DNA of 64,000 bases from Thermoplasma volcanium GSS1 (GCF_000011185.1 NC_002689.2:372001-436000); one strand, 5' to 3'. Positions 43,361 through 53,555 are shown, counted from the first letter of the stretch. The notes: generated from the letters alone by a model not told the origin. Translations and numbers: made by a program.

Positions 43361-45271
43361 TTAAGAGTGGTTTCTAACGTATTCATTATACTCTAATAAG
43401 GATATTATGAACTCTGCATGGCTCCAAACGAGCGGAGAAACAGAGAGAGGTTGCCCGTTGTACGGGTTTATCTGTTCTGAAAATATACCAGACTTCTGGC
43501 GGTGCGATTTAACCCACATTATAAGATCCCATGCCCTTTCAAAGTCCCCGTACCTCAAGTAGTACCTTGCCATCCATAAAGTAGTTATTATCCACGGGTT
43601 TCCTGGTATGTTCGTGTCATCTTTCACTCTCATGTACCTGTCATTCTGGTACCTCGCTATGCCTCCAACACCGTTTACCCATAGCGTATCCGATATTTTT
43701 TCCATTGTCGATACTATCTTTGGGTCTCTAGGATCTTTCATTCCAAAAATCACGAGCGATGTGAGTGCAGAATCTACAGTGAAATCCGGTTTTCCATCTA
43801 GGATCGCCCTTGCATAGTACCCGTACTCTTCGGAATAGAACTTCTCCTCGAAGGCTTCATACATCCTTTCCGCAGCGCTTAAATATTTTTCTGACAGATC
43901 CCCATCTCCGAATACATTTGCAAAGTTTGAGGCAGCCTTCAGCGCTGCGTATACCGTCGCTACGGTATATGCGTGAACACCGTATCGCTCCTCCCATAGG
44001 TCAAAGGATGGCTGCGGAAGCCCGTCTGAATCGACAAACCTTGTCATGAAGTCAGCTGCTTTCGTTATAAGCTTCTCGTAGTATGGTGCAGTGAAGCCTA
44101 TGTCGTTGTACTTATGGAAGTATTCCCAGAGTACCCACACTACGAGTGCAGTTTCATCTTCCTGAATTGGGTAGATGTGCTTTCCGTTGATAACATGGGG
44201 CAGCCAGCTGCTGGCTATCTTACCATCTACGTTGTACTTATGGTAGAGATAACCCTCCTCTGACATTGAGCTTTCCATCAAGGCGAAGAATCTCCTTGCA
44301 GTCTCGCTGTGTCCCGATATGCTTAAAGCATATGCCGCTATTGAAGCATCTCTAGGCCAAACATAATAATAGCCGTCATGGCTCATCTTCAGTATGTCAC
44401 TGTCACAGGAAGCAGCGATGGCACCAAGATCGTTTGCATGACTCCTAGTTACGAAGAGTGATCTTCTGAAAAGAGCTGTGGAATCAGCATCCAGGTTGGG
44501 CGTAACCTTAGAGGACCACAGCTCCCAATAATTGGTGGTTCTCTTTACCAATTTCCTTATGTACCTGAGGTCTATAAGTTTGTATTCTTCCTCAATATCA
44601 TATATATTCCTACCGGATATTATGAAGTAATAGACTGTGAACTTTGACCCAGGCTTCAATGTAAAGGAATGCCTTATAACGGAATCTACTGAACCTATTG
44701 CTACTGGATTCATGGACAGTTCGTTATCCTCGGCATCCTTCCATGTGCCTTTAAGCTCGCCATAGTCTTTTATACCTGTCGCATACTGGTCTATAGTATT
44801 TCCTGATTCATCTACTGTTGAAGCCAGAAAGTACCTTCCCCCCTTATAATGGAGTACTCCATTGAATTCTGGATAGTATGTGGCCGTATCCCCTATGTCA
44901 TTACCATAAATGTAAAAGTTTTGGTGGAAAAATAATTTCACATTCTTCTCTTCATTTCCCTTATTTTCGGCTGTTATCTGCCTCACGTAAATGTTCTTGT
45001 AGATATCAACAAGGTCATGGTTTTCAAAGTTAATGTCATCTACATTATAATTTATTATTCCAACCATTGTGTGGTCATAGTAATCCATGTACTTTATGCA
45101 GTTCCGATCTATCCACTTAAAATTGTTGTTTACGGAAACACCGAAATAAAACGGATGACCAGAAGAATGATTTTCAGATGCGTACTTTGAAAAGTAGAAA
45201 TCAACAATCCTATAATCCTCATCAAATGCGACGATCATCCGCCCATTGCCGAGCGGGATATACCTAACCAT
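43361..45271 (-). CDS. Glycoside hydrolase family 15 (glucoamylase or trehalase)
   Basis: A 636-residue GH15 enzyme that releases glucose from alpha-glucan ends or trehalose. A beta-sandwich N-terminal domain (MVRYIPLGNGRMIVAFD) precedes an (alpha/alpha)6 barrel with YYYVWPRDASIAAYAL, DEDETALVVW-like QEDETALVVWVLWEY, and SPLVWSHAEFI at the end, carrying the catalytic glutamates. No signal peptide is seen, so it is probably cytosolic. ATG 45271 gives the canonical start. It is divergent from the debranching enzyme, with only about 100 bases between them, suggesting joint control of glycogen use. Confidence 0.85.
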   Translation of the reverse strand: MVRYIPLGNGRMIVAFDEDYRIVDFYFSKYASENHSSGHPFYFGVSVNNNFKWIDRNCIKYMDYYDHTMVGIINYNVDDINFENHDLVDIYKNIYVRQITAENKGNEEKNVKLFFHQNFYIYGNDIGDTATYYPEFNGVLHYKGGRYFLASTVDESGNTIDQYATGIKDYGELKGTWKDAEDNELSMNPVAIGSVDSVIRHSFTLKPGSKFTVYYFIISGRNIYDIEEEYKLIDLRYIRKLVKRTTNYWELWSSKVTPNLDADSTALFRRSLFVTRSHANDLGAIAASCDSDILKMSHDGYYYVWPRDASIAAYALSISGHSETARRFFALMESSMSEEGYLYHKYNVDGKIASSWLPHVINGKHIYPIQEDETALVVWVLWEYFHKYNDIGFTAPYYEKLITKAADFMTRFVDSDGLPQPSFDLWEERYGVHAYTVATVYAALKAASNFANVFGDGDLSEKYLSAAERMYEAFEEKFYSEEYGYYARAILDGKPDFTVDSALTSLVIFGMKDPRDPKIVSTMEKISDTLWVNGVGGIARYQNDRYMRVKDDTNIPGNPWIITTLWMARYYLRYGDFERAWDLIMWVKSHRQKSGIFSEQINPYNGQPLSVSPLVWSHAEFIISLLEYNEYVRNHS

Positions 45272-45371
45272 AGCGGAGTATTGACGACTAAGCTTATAGA
45301 TTTTTTGGATATATAGGATCGTATCTGTCTTATGTGGCAAAATTAATATCCCAACTTGATTAACTATAGCT

Positions 45372-47177
45372 GTGGATCTATACTATGAGTGGCTAATGTC
45401 AAATGAAAGGGGTTCGTACTCTTCTTCTACGTTTGCCTTCGCCAATACGCGTACTTACCACGGCCTTCTCGTTGTAAACACAAATGAATACTACGATAGG
45501 TACGTTTTACTTTCGAAGATAAGCGAAGAAATAGGATACGATGGCGAATACATAAGTATCGACACAAACTTTTACGAAGGTGGAGTCTACCCCGATGGAT
45601 TTAAATATATATATGAATATAGGGATTTTCCATATCCTTCTGTTTCCTTTAAATTTCCTGGTGATCGAAGGTTAAAGAAAAGCATAGTTATGGATAAGGT
45701 CAGTGATCTGGTGATAATACGTTACGAGTTCCAGGGCGAAAGGCCCAAATCACTTGTCCTTACTCCGCTTATTGCTTTACGGAGCTTCCATCGAACTCTT
45801 AATTCGAAAGAAAAGAACTTTGATGTACATATAAGTAACTTTTACGTATTTTCAGACGGCAAATATAGCTTTTCTATGAATAAAGTTGGTAAATTCTATG
45901 GACCGGGCTACTGGTACTACAACTTCAGGTACCCGCGAGAGGAAGAACGTGGGACGAACAGTTTGGAAGATCTTTATAATCCAGGGAGAATAGTTATAGA
46001 TGAGCCAGAAGATACAGTAGATATAGAGGTTTTTTCTGGAGCGCATGTCAATAGAAATTTTGATGATATAGCGGCTGATTATGAAAAAAGCTCAAAAATT
46101 GATGTGCCGTTACCCATATTGAGGTATGAATCTTCAAAGTTCGTACTTAAGGACAACATAATAGCAGGTTTCCACTGGTTTGGTCCGTGGGGCAGAGACG
46201 CCTTCATATCTTTGCCCGGCCTGCTCCTCATTCCAGGTATGTACGATAAAGCTGCAAATGTGTTGAGGCACTATTCTGAGCAATCCGTAGATGGACTCAT
46301 ATTGAATAGTGCGGAAGGCGGAAACGTACTTTATTCAGCAGATTCATCGCTTTGGTTTGTTTACGCCATTCAGAAATTTTATGAGTATACAAAAAACAAG
46401 GCTTTCCTTAGGGAAATGTATAATAAGGTTCAAAACATAATATATGCGTACTTGAAGGGAAATGAAAACTTTCATATAGAGGGAAAATTCGTAAGAGTCA
46501 CTGGCAGTCCGATGACCTGGATGGACGCTGTTATCGACGGCAAAGCTGTGACGCCTAGGAGCGGTTTGCCAATTGAAATAAATGCCCTATGGTATAACAC
46601 ATTGAAAGCTTATACCGATTTCTCGGCTTTACTTGGAAAGGAACCAAAAAAAGAAGCAATAGAAATACTAGATGGCTTTGAGGATGAATTCAAAAAAGCA
46701 TTTGTAAGGGGAACGCACATACTGGACATTGCGTTTCCGGACGACTATTCTTTTAGGCCGAACTTCCTCTTTGCTTACTTCCTCCCATACCCGCTCTTGA
46801 AGGATAAAATATGGATCGATTATGCCATTGATAAACTGGTCACGCCATATGGCCTGCGCTCCTTAGATCCATCTAATCCTAGTTTTATAGGAAAGTACGC
46901 AGGCGATCGCTTCTCACGGGATAATGCTTATCACAACGGAACAGTATGGCCCTATCTTGCTGGTATATTCATAAAAGCTGCAATAAAGGTCGGTTATGAT
47001 AGAATTAAACTTCTCAATATTTTTAAGCCGCTCTTCGATTCTGCGAGAATTCCTGAAATATATGACGGTATCAATCCAGGTGTTCCAAGGGGCTGCATAA
47101 TGCAGGCCTGGAGCCACGGTGAAGTAATACGGTCTTACTACGAAGACATACTCGAGAAGAGCAGTGGTTTAAGTTGA
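45372..47177 (+). CDS. Glycogen debranching enzyme (amylo-alpha-1,6-glucosidase type, GH133)
   Basis: A 601-residue archaeal/bacterial debranching enzyme. The N-terminal domain begins EWLMSNERGSYSSSTFAFAN and TRTYHGLLVV, the hallmark of the family, and the catalytic (alpha/alpha)6 domain contains GPWGRDAFISLPGLL with Asp276. Near the C-terminus, NAYHNGTVWPYLAG and GCIMQAWSHGE are typical. GTG start at 45372. Overlap with the next gene by 4 bases. It hydrolyses alpha-1,6 branch points in glycogen. Confidence 0.9.
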   Translation: MDLYYEWLMSNERGSYSSSTFAFANTRTYHGLLVVNTNEYYDRYVLLSKISEEIGYDGEYISIDTNFYEGGVYPDGFKYIYEYRDFPYPSVSFKFPGDRRLKKSIVMDKVSDLVIIRYEFQGERPKSLVLTPLIALRSFHRTLNSKEKNFDVHISNFYVFSDGKYSFSMNKVGKFYGPGYWYYNFRYPREEERGTNSLEDLYNPGRIVIDEPEDTVDIEVFSGAHVNRNFDDIAADYEKSSKIDVPLPILRYESSKFVLKDNIIAGFHWFGPWGRDAFISLPGLLLIPGMYDKAANVLRHYSEQSVDGLILNSAEGGNVLYSADSSLWFVYAIQKFYEYTKNKAFLREMYNKVQNIIYAYLKGNENFHIEGKFVRVTGSPMTWMDAVIDGKAVTPRSGLPIEINALWYNTLKAYTDFSALLGKEPKKEAIEILDGFEDEFKKAFVRGTHILDIAFPDDYSFRPNFLFAYFLPYPLLKDKIWIDYAIDKLVTPYGLRSLDPSNPSFIGKYAGDRFSRDNAYHNGTVWPYLAGIFIKAAIKVGYDRIKLLNIFKPLFDSARIPEIYDGINPGVPRGCIMQAWSHGEVIRSYYEDILEKSSGLS

Positions 47178-48283
47178 AGATTGCTGTTATAGGTTGGGAA
47201 CTTCCACCGGCATTTTCTGGCGGTCTAGGTATACATACCGTCAATATGTTTTCTATCATCGGCTATTATAGAAATGTCGATCTATATGTCCCGGATCTTT
47301 GCTATTCATTTCCGAAGTATCCGTTTAACGTAAGGAAGGTAAAGATCGAAAAGGGGATAGATAGATCCGCCTACTCTAGAATAACAGACTTTTACGAAGC
47401 CGTAATGGATTACAACGAAAAGGTTGTAGACGCTTTCGACCCAAATGGCGTAAAACTTGTCCACTGTCATGACTGGATAACGTTCCCGGCTGGTATTGCT
47501 ATAAAGGAAAAATACGGGATACCTCTAATAGTGACTTACCACAGCACAGAGTTCGATCGATCAGCGTATTTTAATCCGCAAGAAAAAATAATGAAGATCG
47601 AAAGGGAAGGCGGGAAAGAAGCGGATAGGATAATAACGGTTTCGAATCTTACAAAGAGTATAGTGGTTGAAAAATACAATATCGATCCTGAAAAGATCGT
47701 GACCGTTTATAATGGAGTAGATGCGACCCATTATCTCTCTTTCCCAGATGTAAAGAAGGAGAGAAACGTATTGTACTTTGGCAGAGTAACTAACCAGAAA
47801 GGGCCAAAGTTCTTCATGGAGACAGCGAAAAAAGTTCTGGAGTTCGATAGGACGATACGCTTTACAATTGCAGGAACTGGAGAACTCCTGGGGGAGATGA
47901 AGTCATACGCTATGGATAACGACTTCTTTGATCATATCGAATTTCCAGGATTCGTCCACTTCAGGAAAGCTATATGGTACTATAAGAGGAGCTCTGCATT
48001 TATCATACCTGCTGTGTCAGAACCATTTGGAATGACCGTATTGGAAGCTATGGTCTCAGGAACGCCGGTAATACTTAGTAGAACGACGGGTGTTGGAGAA
48101 GCTCTCCATCACGTGCTTTCTGCTGATTTTTGGGATACCGATCGTATGGCAACGTACGTAGTCTCTATACTAAATCACCGCGGAATATTGGAGACCATGT
48201 CCAGGTACGGAAAGGCAGAGGCTTTGGGATTCACCTGGGATAAAGCAGCTGCCAAAACTATGGAGGTATATGATTCTTTATGA
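47174..48283 (+). CDS. GT4-family glycosyltransferase, probable glycogen synthase
   Basis: A 369-residue GT-B enzyme with the synthase-like start WELPPAFSGGLGIHT (8-22), HCHDWITFPAG, the loop NVLYFGRVTNQKGPKFF and the donor-binding EPFGMTVLEAMVSGTPV. Length and the context of debranching and GH57 enzymes favour an ADP/UDP-glucose glycogen synthase over a lipid or protein glycosyltransferase. TTG start; overlaps neighbours on both sides by 4 bases, showing full translational coupling of the glycogen genes. Confidence 0.85.
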   Translation: MKIAVIGWELPPAFSGGLGIHTVNMFSIIGYYRNVDLYVPDLCYSFPKYPFNVRKVKIEKGIDRSAYSRITDFYEAVMDYNEKVVDAFDPNGVKLVHCHDWITFPAGIAIKEKYGIPLIVTYHSTEFDRSAYFNPQEKIMKIEREGGKEADRIITVSNLTKSIVVEKYNIDPEKIVTVYNGVDATHYLSFPDVKKERNVLYFGRVTNQKGPKFFMETAKKVLEFDRTIRFTIAGTGELLGEMKSYAMDNDFFDHIEFPGFVHFRKAIWYYKRSSAFIIPAVSEPFGMTVLEAMVSGTPVILSRTTGVGEALHHVLSADFWDTDRMATYVVSILNHRGILETMSRYGKAEALGFTWDKAAAKTMEVYDSL

Positions 48284-49416
48284 AGGATGTAATGTTTTAT
48301 TTCGAGATACACCAGCCGTTCCGCCTTAGGCCAACTAATCTTTATGATGTGAAGAGTGAACAAAACGTTTTCTGGGACGAAAAGAACGAAGAAATATTCA
48401 GAAGAGTAGCTGAACGGTCTTACATTCCGGCGACACGGAACCTTATGGAATATGGGATAAAGTCCTCCTTTTCAATTACTGGCACTGCTGTTGAGCAGGC
48501 ATTGATGTATAATACGAAAGTCATAGATGCTATAGACGACTATGTGAAAAGTGGCTTATGCGAAATGTTGTCCGAAACTTACTACCACTCGCTTGCTTCC
48601 ATATGGAACTACGATGAGTTCAAGCGGCAAGTAGACATGCATAGGGACCTTATGAAACGAATTTTCAATGTAGTACCTAAAGTGTTCAGAAACACAGAGT
48701 TGATCTACGACGATAGGATTGCTGAAATGGTAAAGAGAATGGGCTTCACTAGTATAATTACAGAGGGTACGGATAGCATAGTGAAAGATCATAGCCCAAA
48801 TTACAGATATGCATCACCATCGGGATTAAACCTATATCTTAGGAACTACGTAATGAGTGATAATATCTCGTTTAGGTTTTCAAATACAAAATGGAAGGAT
48901 TACCCGCTTACGGCAGATAAATATGCGAAGTGGATAAACGAATCAGAAGGGGATATGGTGAACCTGTTTATGGACTATGAAACGTTTGGCGAGCACCAAA
49001 CGCAGGAAACAGGCATTTTCGATTTCATGAAGTATTTGCCTGTGTATTTTCGAGACTATGGAATAGAAACTATAACAATATCAGAGGCGGAGAAGAGGCA
49101 TAGGGTAAAGGACGTTCTCAGCATACCGGAAACAATATCCTGGGCAGATACGAGACGCGACCTATCTGCATGGCTTGAGAACGAAATGCAGATAGATACG
49201 TTCGATCGCATAAAGAAATGCAGGGAAAAAGCCGGGCGACTTTGGGGATACCTCCAGACATCCGACATAATATATTATATGTCCATAGGGCTGGAACAGG
49301 ACTTTACTGTGCACGAGTACTTTAATCCATATAAATCACCCTACCTTGCTTTTATATACACGAACTACGCGCTTGATAAGATCTGTGGCAGCAGCTACGG
49401 CAAAAATGAAATTTAA
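48280..49416 (+). CDS. Glycoside hydrolase family 57 (alpha-amylase or amylopullulanase-like)
   Basis: A 378-residue GH57 enzyme. Motif 1 is YFEIHQPFRLR (7-17), the nucleophile region is KVFRNTELIYDD, and a later MNLFMDYETFGEHQ-type segment (LFMDYETFGEHQ) holds the acid/base aspartate. It is shorter than GH57 branching enzymes, which carry long C-terminal helices, and so is more likely an alpha-amylase-like hydrolase of intracellular glucan. No signal peptide. The last gene of the glycogen operon. Confidence 0.85.
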   Translation: MKDVMFYFEIHQPFRLRPTNLYDVKSEQNVFWDEKNEEIFRRVAERSYIPATRNLMEYGIKSSFSITGTAVEQALMYNTKVIDAIDDYVKSGLCEMLSETYYHSLASIWNYDEFKRQVDMHRDLMKRIFNVVPKVFRNTELIYDDRIAEMVKRMGFTSIITEGTDSIVKDHSPNYRYASPSGLNLYLRNYVMSDNISFRFSNTKWKDYPLTADKYAKWINESEGDMVNLFMDYETFGEHQTQETGIFDFMKYLPVYFRDYGIETITISEAEKRHRVKDVLSIPETISWADTRRDLSAWLENEMQIDTFDRIKKCREKAGRLWGYLQTSDIIYYMSIGLEQDFTVHEYFNPYKSPYLAFIYTNYALDKICGSSYGKNEI

Positions 49417-49439
49417 TAAAATGAATGTAATGCACTATT

Positions 49440-50264
49440 ATGAGGAACGTCCTTCTCATCCATGGAGGAGCTGGATCGGATCCATCGTACAGTGGCCGCC
49501 TTAACTCCTATGCGTCCTTTGCTTCTGAAGAGATTAGTGCGCTGGACAACGCTGTAAAAGCAGTTGTCAAGATGGAAGATGACCCAGACTTCAACGCAGG
49601 CACTGGATCTGTCCCAAGGTTAGATGGGAGCATTCAGATGGATGCCGCTGTAATGATACCCGGCCACTTCGGATCAGTTATAAACATAGAACGCGTTAAG
49701 AACCCTGTACTTGTAGCTAGAGATGTCATGGCAAAGTCTCCGCACATTATGATATCTGGCGATGGAGCTGTAAAGTTTGCCAGGCTGATGGGATATCCAG
49801 ATTATGATCCTACTACAGAGAAAGCGAAGAAGCTCCTCCAGCAGTTTGAGGAAGAAGCCGAGAAAAACGAAATACCAGATAAATTCAAGATATACTTTAA
49901 GTACGTGAAGCCCCACGATACAGTTGGGGCTGTTGCCCGTGTGGAAGGTGAGTTCGCTGGGGCGGTTTCAACAGGAGGTTCATTTCCAATGGTTCGGGGA
50001 AGAGTTGGTGATTCTCCAATACCTGGTGCTGGAATATACGTTGGTGAAAAAGGCGCCGTTGTTGCGACAGGCATAGGCGAGGAGATAGCAAAGAATATTT
50101 TATCGTTCCGCATATACAACAGAATTGGTGAAAAAAGGCTTTACGACATTGTCAAAGAAGAAGTAGATAAGTTCAGCGTATCAGTAGGTATAATAGCTGT
50201 GGATGAGAAAGACTATGCGTATTATGCTAACAGGCCGATGGCAGTAGGAATAAAGGAGTTTTGA
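49440..50264 (+). CDS. Isoaspartyl peptidase / L-asparaginase (Ntn hydrolase)
   Basis: A 274-residue plant-type asparaginase that clears isoaspartyl dipeptides and hydrolyses asparagine. The precursor would self-cleave before Thr161 in KPHDTVGAVAR; other landmarks are IHGGAGS (7-13) and FNAGTGSVPRLDGSIQMDAA (51-70). It overlaps the next small gene by 4 bases. It lies 23 bases after the GH57 gene and may share its transcript. Confidence 0.9.
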   Translation: MRNVLLIHGGAGSDPSYSGRLNSYASFASEEISALDNAVKAVVKMEDDPDFNAGTGSVPRLDGSIQMDAAVMIPGHFGSVINIERVKNPVLVARDVMAKSPHIMISGDGAVKFARLMGYPDYDPTTEKAKKLLQQFEEEAEKNEIPDKFKIYFKYVKPHDTVGAVARVEGEFAGAVSTGGSFPMVRGRVGDSPIPGAGIYVGEKGAVVATGIGEEIAKNILSFRIYNRIGEKRLYDIVKEEVDKFSVSVGIIAVDEKDYAYYANRPMAVGIKEF

Positions 50265-50635
50265 AAATCATGGGATATGAGGAAGGAGAGTTCTGGCACG
50301 GTATAGCACTTAAAGTCCTCTACGAAGGGAGTAAAACAGTCTATAAAAAGGATCCAGTTTATGGGAATGTGCCCGCCATAGAAAGAAGTGCAGTATTTCG
50401 TAGATCTATTGGGGAACCAAAGGGCCAGATCGCGGATTGGAGATGCACGTTCCCTGGAGATCCCAGGAGTGTGCACGCAGTTGAATACATAGACAGGTAC
50501 GAGATACATGTGGACAAGTTTGATCCTTCGAAGCATCCCTTAAAACACGTCGTTTATGATGCCCCTTCAGTTGGCCTGTTTATTCTTCCACTAACTATAA
50601 TAGCAGCCCTTTTCCTCGCAAGAAAACGATTCTGA
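50261..50635 (+). CDS. Hypothetical protein with C-terminal membrane anchor
   Basis: A 124-residue protein starting with TTG, made of a soluble N-terminal part with short strands and a single hydrophobic helix at the C-terminus (VGLFILPLTIIAALFLARKR), a tail-anchored topology. It is coupled to the isoaspartyl peptidase by a 4-base overlap. I do not recognise the family. Confidence 0.65.
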   Translation: MKIMGYEEGEFWHGIALKVLYEGSKTVYKKDPVYGNVPAIERSAVFRRSIGEPKGQIADWRCTFPGDPRSVHAVEYIDRYEIHVDKFDPSKHPLKHVVYDAPSVGLFILPLTIIAALFLARKRF

Positions 50636-50660
50636 AATTTATCAATAAAGAGATAAAATT

Positions 50661-51014
50661 TTAAATTTCCTTGAATATTTCATCGTAGATATTTACTTCT
50701 TTCTTGACTGTGTCCTTTTCGGAGGCAAGTTCCAATATTTTATCCTTTCTGTATCTCCACTGGTTCACTCTCCAAATTTTTCCATGCATAACTGATACTT
50801 CCTCTCTATATGTTTCAAGAATTCCGTACTCTTCAAGGTTATAGAAAACATCCCTTTCTGCAGTTGAAAGTACGTTGTCCAATACGTAGTCGTCATATCC
50901 AAAGAAGGATAGCACGAAGTCTGACAGATCCTCCACGTCTGGGCGGGACATACCTTTTTTTCCATAAATATTATTAAGGGCCTGCAGAAGCATTTCTCTA
51001 GTTACTATCCCCAT
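50661..51014 (-). CDS. Hypothetical protein (DUF6015-like)
   Basis: A 117-residue charged, helical protein: TREMLLQALNNIYGKKGMS, FVLSFFGYDDYVLDNVL and a LEEYGILETYREEV strand-turn-strand. The shape suggests a winged helix and recalls an archaeal family of unknown function. No partner gene adjoins. Confidence 0.65.
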   Translation of the reverse strand: MGIVTREMLLQALNNIYGKKGMSRPDVEDLSDFVLSFFGYDDYVLDNVLSTAERDVFYNLEEYGILETYREEVSVMHGKIWRVNQWRYRKDKILELASEKDTVKKEVNIYDEIFKEI

Positions 51015-51095
51015 ATAACCGGAACATCATTAAACCATCGCTATTAAATTTTGCTATGTATAAGCATGCCTATTATGAGCTGATATATATGATAA

Positions 51096-52040
51096 TTATT
51101 TTTTACTTCTAATTACCTCGAACCTGCAGTTCTCAATGGCTGTGACATATATACTACCAGACGCATGCCTTATATTTCCTTCCCTAATTCCAGTTTTTTC
51201 ACCATCATCGATGATACCCTGGCCATCAATTACCTTGATTATTGCTCCTTTATCAAGATCCATCATAGCCTTTTCACCTGTCTTTATAAAGTATTCTTCG
51301 ATCTTAGCATCTTCATCATCGTAGGCTACTTTCCTATAGCCCCAAGGATAATCGTCCCTGTTCTTGTATTCTTCTCTTATCTTTTCTAAGTCTTTTTCGC
51401 TGTCTATCCCCATCCAGAGGGCATCCTCATGATAGGAAGCTACAAGCCCAAGCTTTGTCAGTTTTGGAAAAACGGTAGTTTCGAGGTCTCTGTACATGTA
51501 TTCCTCGTAAAAGTAGGGAAAAGCATCCTGTTTAATATAGTATAATCCTGCATTTATGTAGTGATCGAGTTCCGGTTTTTCTCTAAATTCAGAAACTTGG
51601 TCTCCGAAGGTCTCAACTATGCCAAACGGGCTCTTCATCTTTGTGATATGGATTGTTATAAATGCCTGCTGCGACTGTGCCTTTTTTATAAAGCTCAAGA
51701 AGTTGATGTCTGTTATCGTATCCCCATTTCTTAAGATGATGTCATCATCCGATCTTTTGTCCAGCAAATTACGTAGCGAATAAAGTGTACCGAGAGGTTT
51801 TTCCTCCCTCAAATAATACATGTTCATATCGTTGTATAGGTCGCCATACCTTTCCTCTATCTTATTTCCTAGATAACCGGAAAGTATGTAAACTTCCTTT
51901 ACGCCTATATTTCTAAAATCGAATAGCTGGCGATCCATTATAGTGTAGTTGTCCTTTATCTCTACTAATGCCTTTGGGATAGAATCAGTGATCGGCTTTA
52001 GCCTTTTCCCGTATCCACCTGCAAGAATGGCGCCTATCAT
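51096..52040 (-). CDS. Sugar-1-phosphate nucleotidyltransferase with C-terminal beta domain
   Basis: A 314-residue NDP-sugar pyrophosphorylase-like protein. GAILAGGYGKRLKP (3-16) and PKALVEI form the nucleotide site, and ILRNGDTITDI holds the metal-binding Asp. A C-terminal beta-rich segment (about 235-314) resembles a cupin or left-handed helix cap. It would make an activated sugar for glycan or cell-surface synthesis. ADP-glucose for glycogen is possible but unproven. Confidence 0.85.
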   Translation of the reverse strand: MIGAILAGGYGKRLKPITDSIPKALVEIKDNYTIMDRQLFDFRNIGVKEVYILSGYLGNKIEERYGDLYNDMNMYYLREEKPLGTLYSLRNLLDKRSDDDIILRNGDTITDINFLSFIKKAQSQQAFITIHITKMKSPFGIVETFGDQVSEFREKPELDHYINAGLYYIKQDAFPYFYEEYMYRDLETTVFPKLTKLGLVASYHEDALWMGIDSEKDLEKIREEYKNRDDYPWGYRKVAYDDEDAKIEEYFIKTGEKAMMDLDKGAIIKVIDGQGIIDDGEKTGIREGNIRHASGSIYVTAIENCRFEVIRSKK

Positions 52041-52138
52041 GATCGGTTATTATAAGTTGGTTATATTTTTTTTCTCACTTGCAGAGAATCGGCAAATAAC
52101 GAATGAAAATACAGAAATCTATATATATAGTCTACTGA

Positions 52139-52217
52139 TGTTTATATGTATATTAGGTTAGTTCAATACCCGTCTACAGGGAGTGGAACGGGATGTACAA
52201 ACATAGGAGGTATTTGG
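52139..52217 (+). promoter_or_regulatory. Promoter and short hairpin leader of the MFS gene
   Basis: TTTATATGTATATT near 52141-52154 is TATA-like. The leader contains CCCGT 52169-52173 paired with ACGGG 52188-52192, then AGGAGG 52205-52210 seven bases before the ATG at 52218. The small hairpin could be regulatory or incidental. Confidence 0.4.
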
Positions 52218-53555
52218 ATGGGTTTCTTTGATGATATGGACAGAATGGGAATAAGACCGTTCCATAGGAAGATAGAGATACTTGCATCTATGGGGATGTT
52301 CCTTGATGGGTACGATCTTTCGGTCATAACAATGGCAATACTGCTGATGCCAACACAGCTTCATTTTGGAAAACTAGACTATATCTTGGTCAACGTGTCT
52401 GCGTTCATCGGAATGATAATAGGCGCTCCGTTGCTTGGAAGGCTATCCGACAGGATTGGAAGGAAAAAGATATTCGGCATAGACCTACTTCTATTCGTTG
52501 TTTTCGCCATAACCGCTGGCCTAGCCACCAATTTTGCGATGCTTTTCATAAGTAGGCTGATGCTCGGCATTGGTATAGGCGGCGATTATCCTATAAGCTC
52601 TACTATGGTATCAGAGTTCTCACCTGTCTCGAAGAGGGGCACTCTCTTATACGGTATGGTCGGCATGTACTGGCTCGGCTCATTTTTCTCAGCTGTGATG
52701 AACTATACATTTGCGTTTACCCCATACTTCTGGAGGTACACGTTCATAGTGGGCGGAGTAATTGCCATACCTATAATATTCCTTAGGATGCGAATACCGG
52801 AATCTCCTAGGTGGCTCATCGGGCATGGCATGACGAAATCCGCAGAGTCGGTAGTTGAAGATCTTACTGGAAGGAAGCCGGATGTCGAAGAAGGCAAGGC
52901 AGAGGCAGAGCAGGAAGAATCTGTAAAGTTTTCTTCACTTTTCTCTTCCAAATTTCTCGCTTCCACTATATTCGTCCTCTCTGTGTGGTTCCTTTTCGAT
53001 GTTGCATCTTACGGTATAGGTTTCTATTATCCTACGCTTATAGACAAGCTTGGTCTAGCTTCTCATGTCCTTAACACGGCAGGGCTTAGGGCAATAGCAG
53101 AAAGCAGTATGATAGTTGCGGTAGGTGCTATATTGGGATACCTAGTTGCGATGCCTTTGGCCGACAGGATCGGCAGGAGAATACTAACTATCAGTGGTCT
53201 ATTCGTTATGTTTCTCTTGCTGCTTCTTGGATCTGTTGTGAAGATAAGCACACTTTTGCCGGTTGTGGCATTCTTTTTCTCCTTCGTGCTATTTGAACAG
53301 TGGGTCGGAGCTGCGACGCTTTTCTATCCTACAGAGCTGTTTCCAACCAATTACAGGTCTACAATACAGGGTATCGCTACCTCTGTATCAAGGGTAGGAG
53401 CAATAATGGGCATAGTCGTATTTCCACTATATCCTGTTTTCCACTCTATATTCATATTTGCAATCCTGATGGCACTTGCGCTCATAATTAGTGTAATATT
53501 TGCCCCGGAGACGAAAAAGACTCCACTTGAAAAGATATGGAAATCAAAAGCGTGA
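52218..53555 (+). CDS. Major facilitator superfamily sugar/metabolite transporter
   Basis: A 445-residue, 12-helix MFS protein of the sugar-porter type. Loop 2-3 has GRLSDRIGRKKIFG and the matching loop 8-9 ADRIGRRILT; after helix 6 PESPRWL is diagnostic. A charged central loop lies at about 205-235. ATG 52218 is set by a strong AGGAGG; the frame extends upstream but through the leader hairpin. Substrate not assigned. Confidence 0.9.
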   Translation: MGFFDDMDRMGIRPFHRKIEILASMGMFLDGYDLSVITMAILLMPTQLHFGKLDYILVNVSAFIGMIIGAPLLGRLSDRIGRKKIFGIDLLLFVVFAITAGLATNFAMLFISRLMLGIGIGGDYPISSTMVSEFSPVSKRGTLLYGMVGMYWLGSFFSAVMNYTFAFTPYFWRYTFIVGGVIAIPIIFLRMRIPESPRWLIGHGMTKSAESVVEDLTGRKPDVEEGKAEAEQEESVKFSSLFSSKFLASTIFVLSVWFLFDVASYGIGFYYPTLIDKLGLASHVLNTAGLRAIAESSMIVAVGAILGYLVAMPLADRIGRRILTISGLFVMFLLLLLGSVVKISTLLPVVAFFFSFVLFEQWVGAATLFYPTELFPTNYRSTIQGIATSVSRVGAIMGIVVFPLYPVFHSIFIFAILMALALIISVIFAPETKKTPLEKIWKSKA

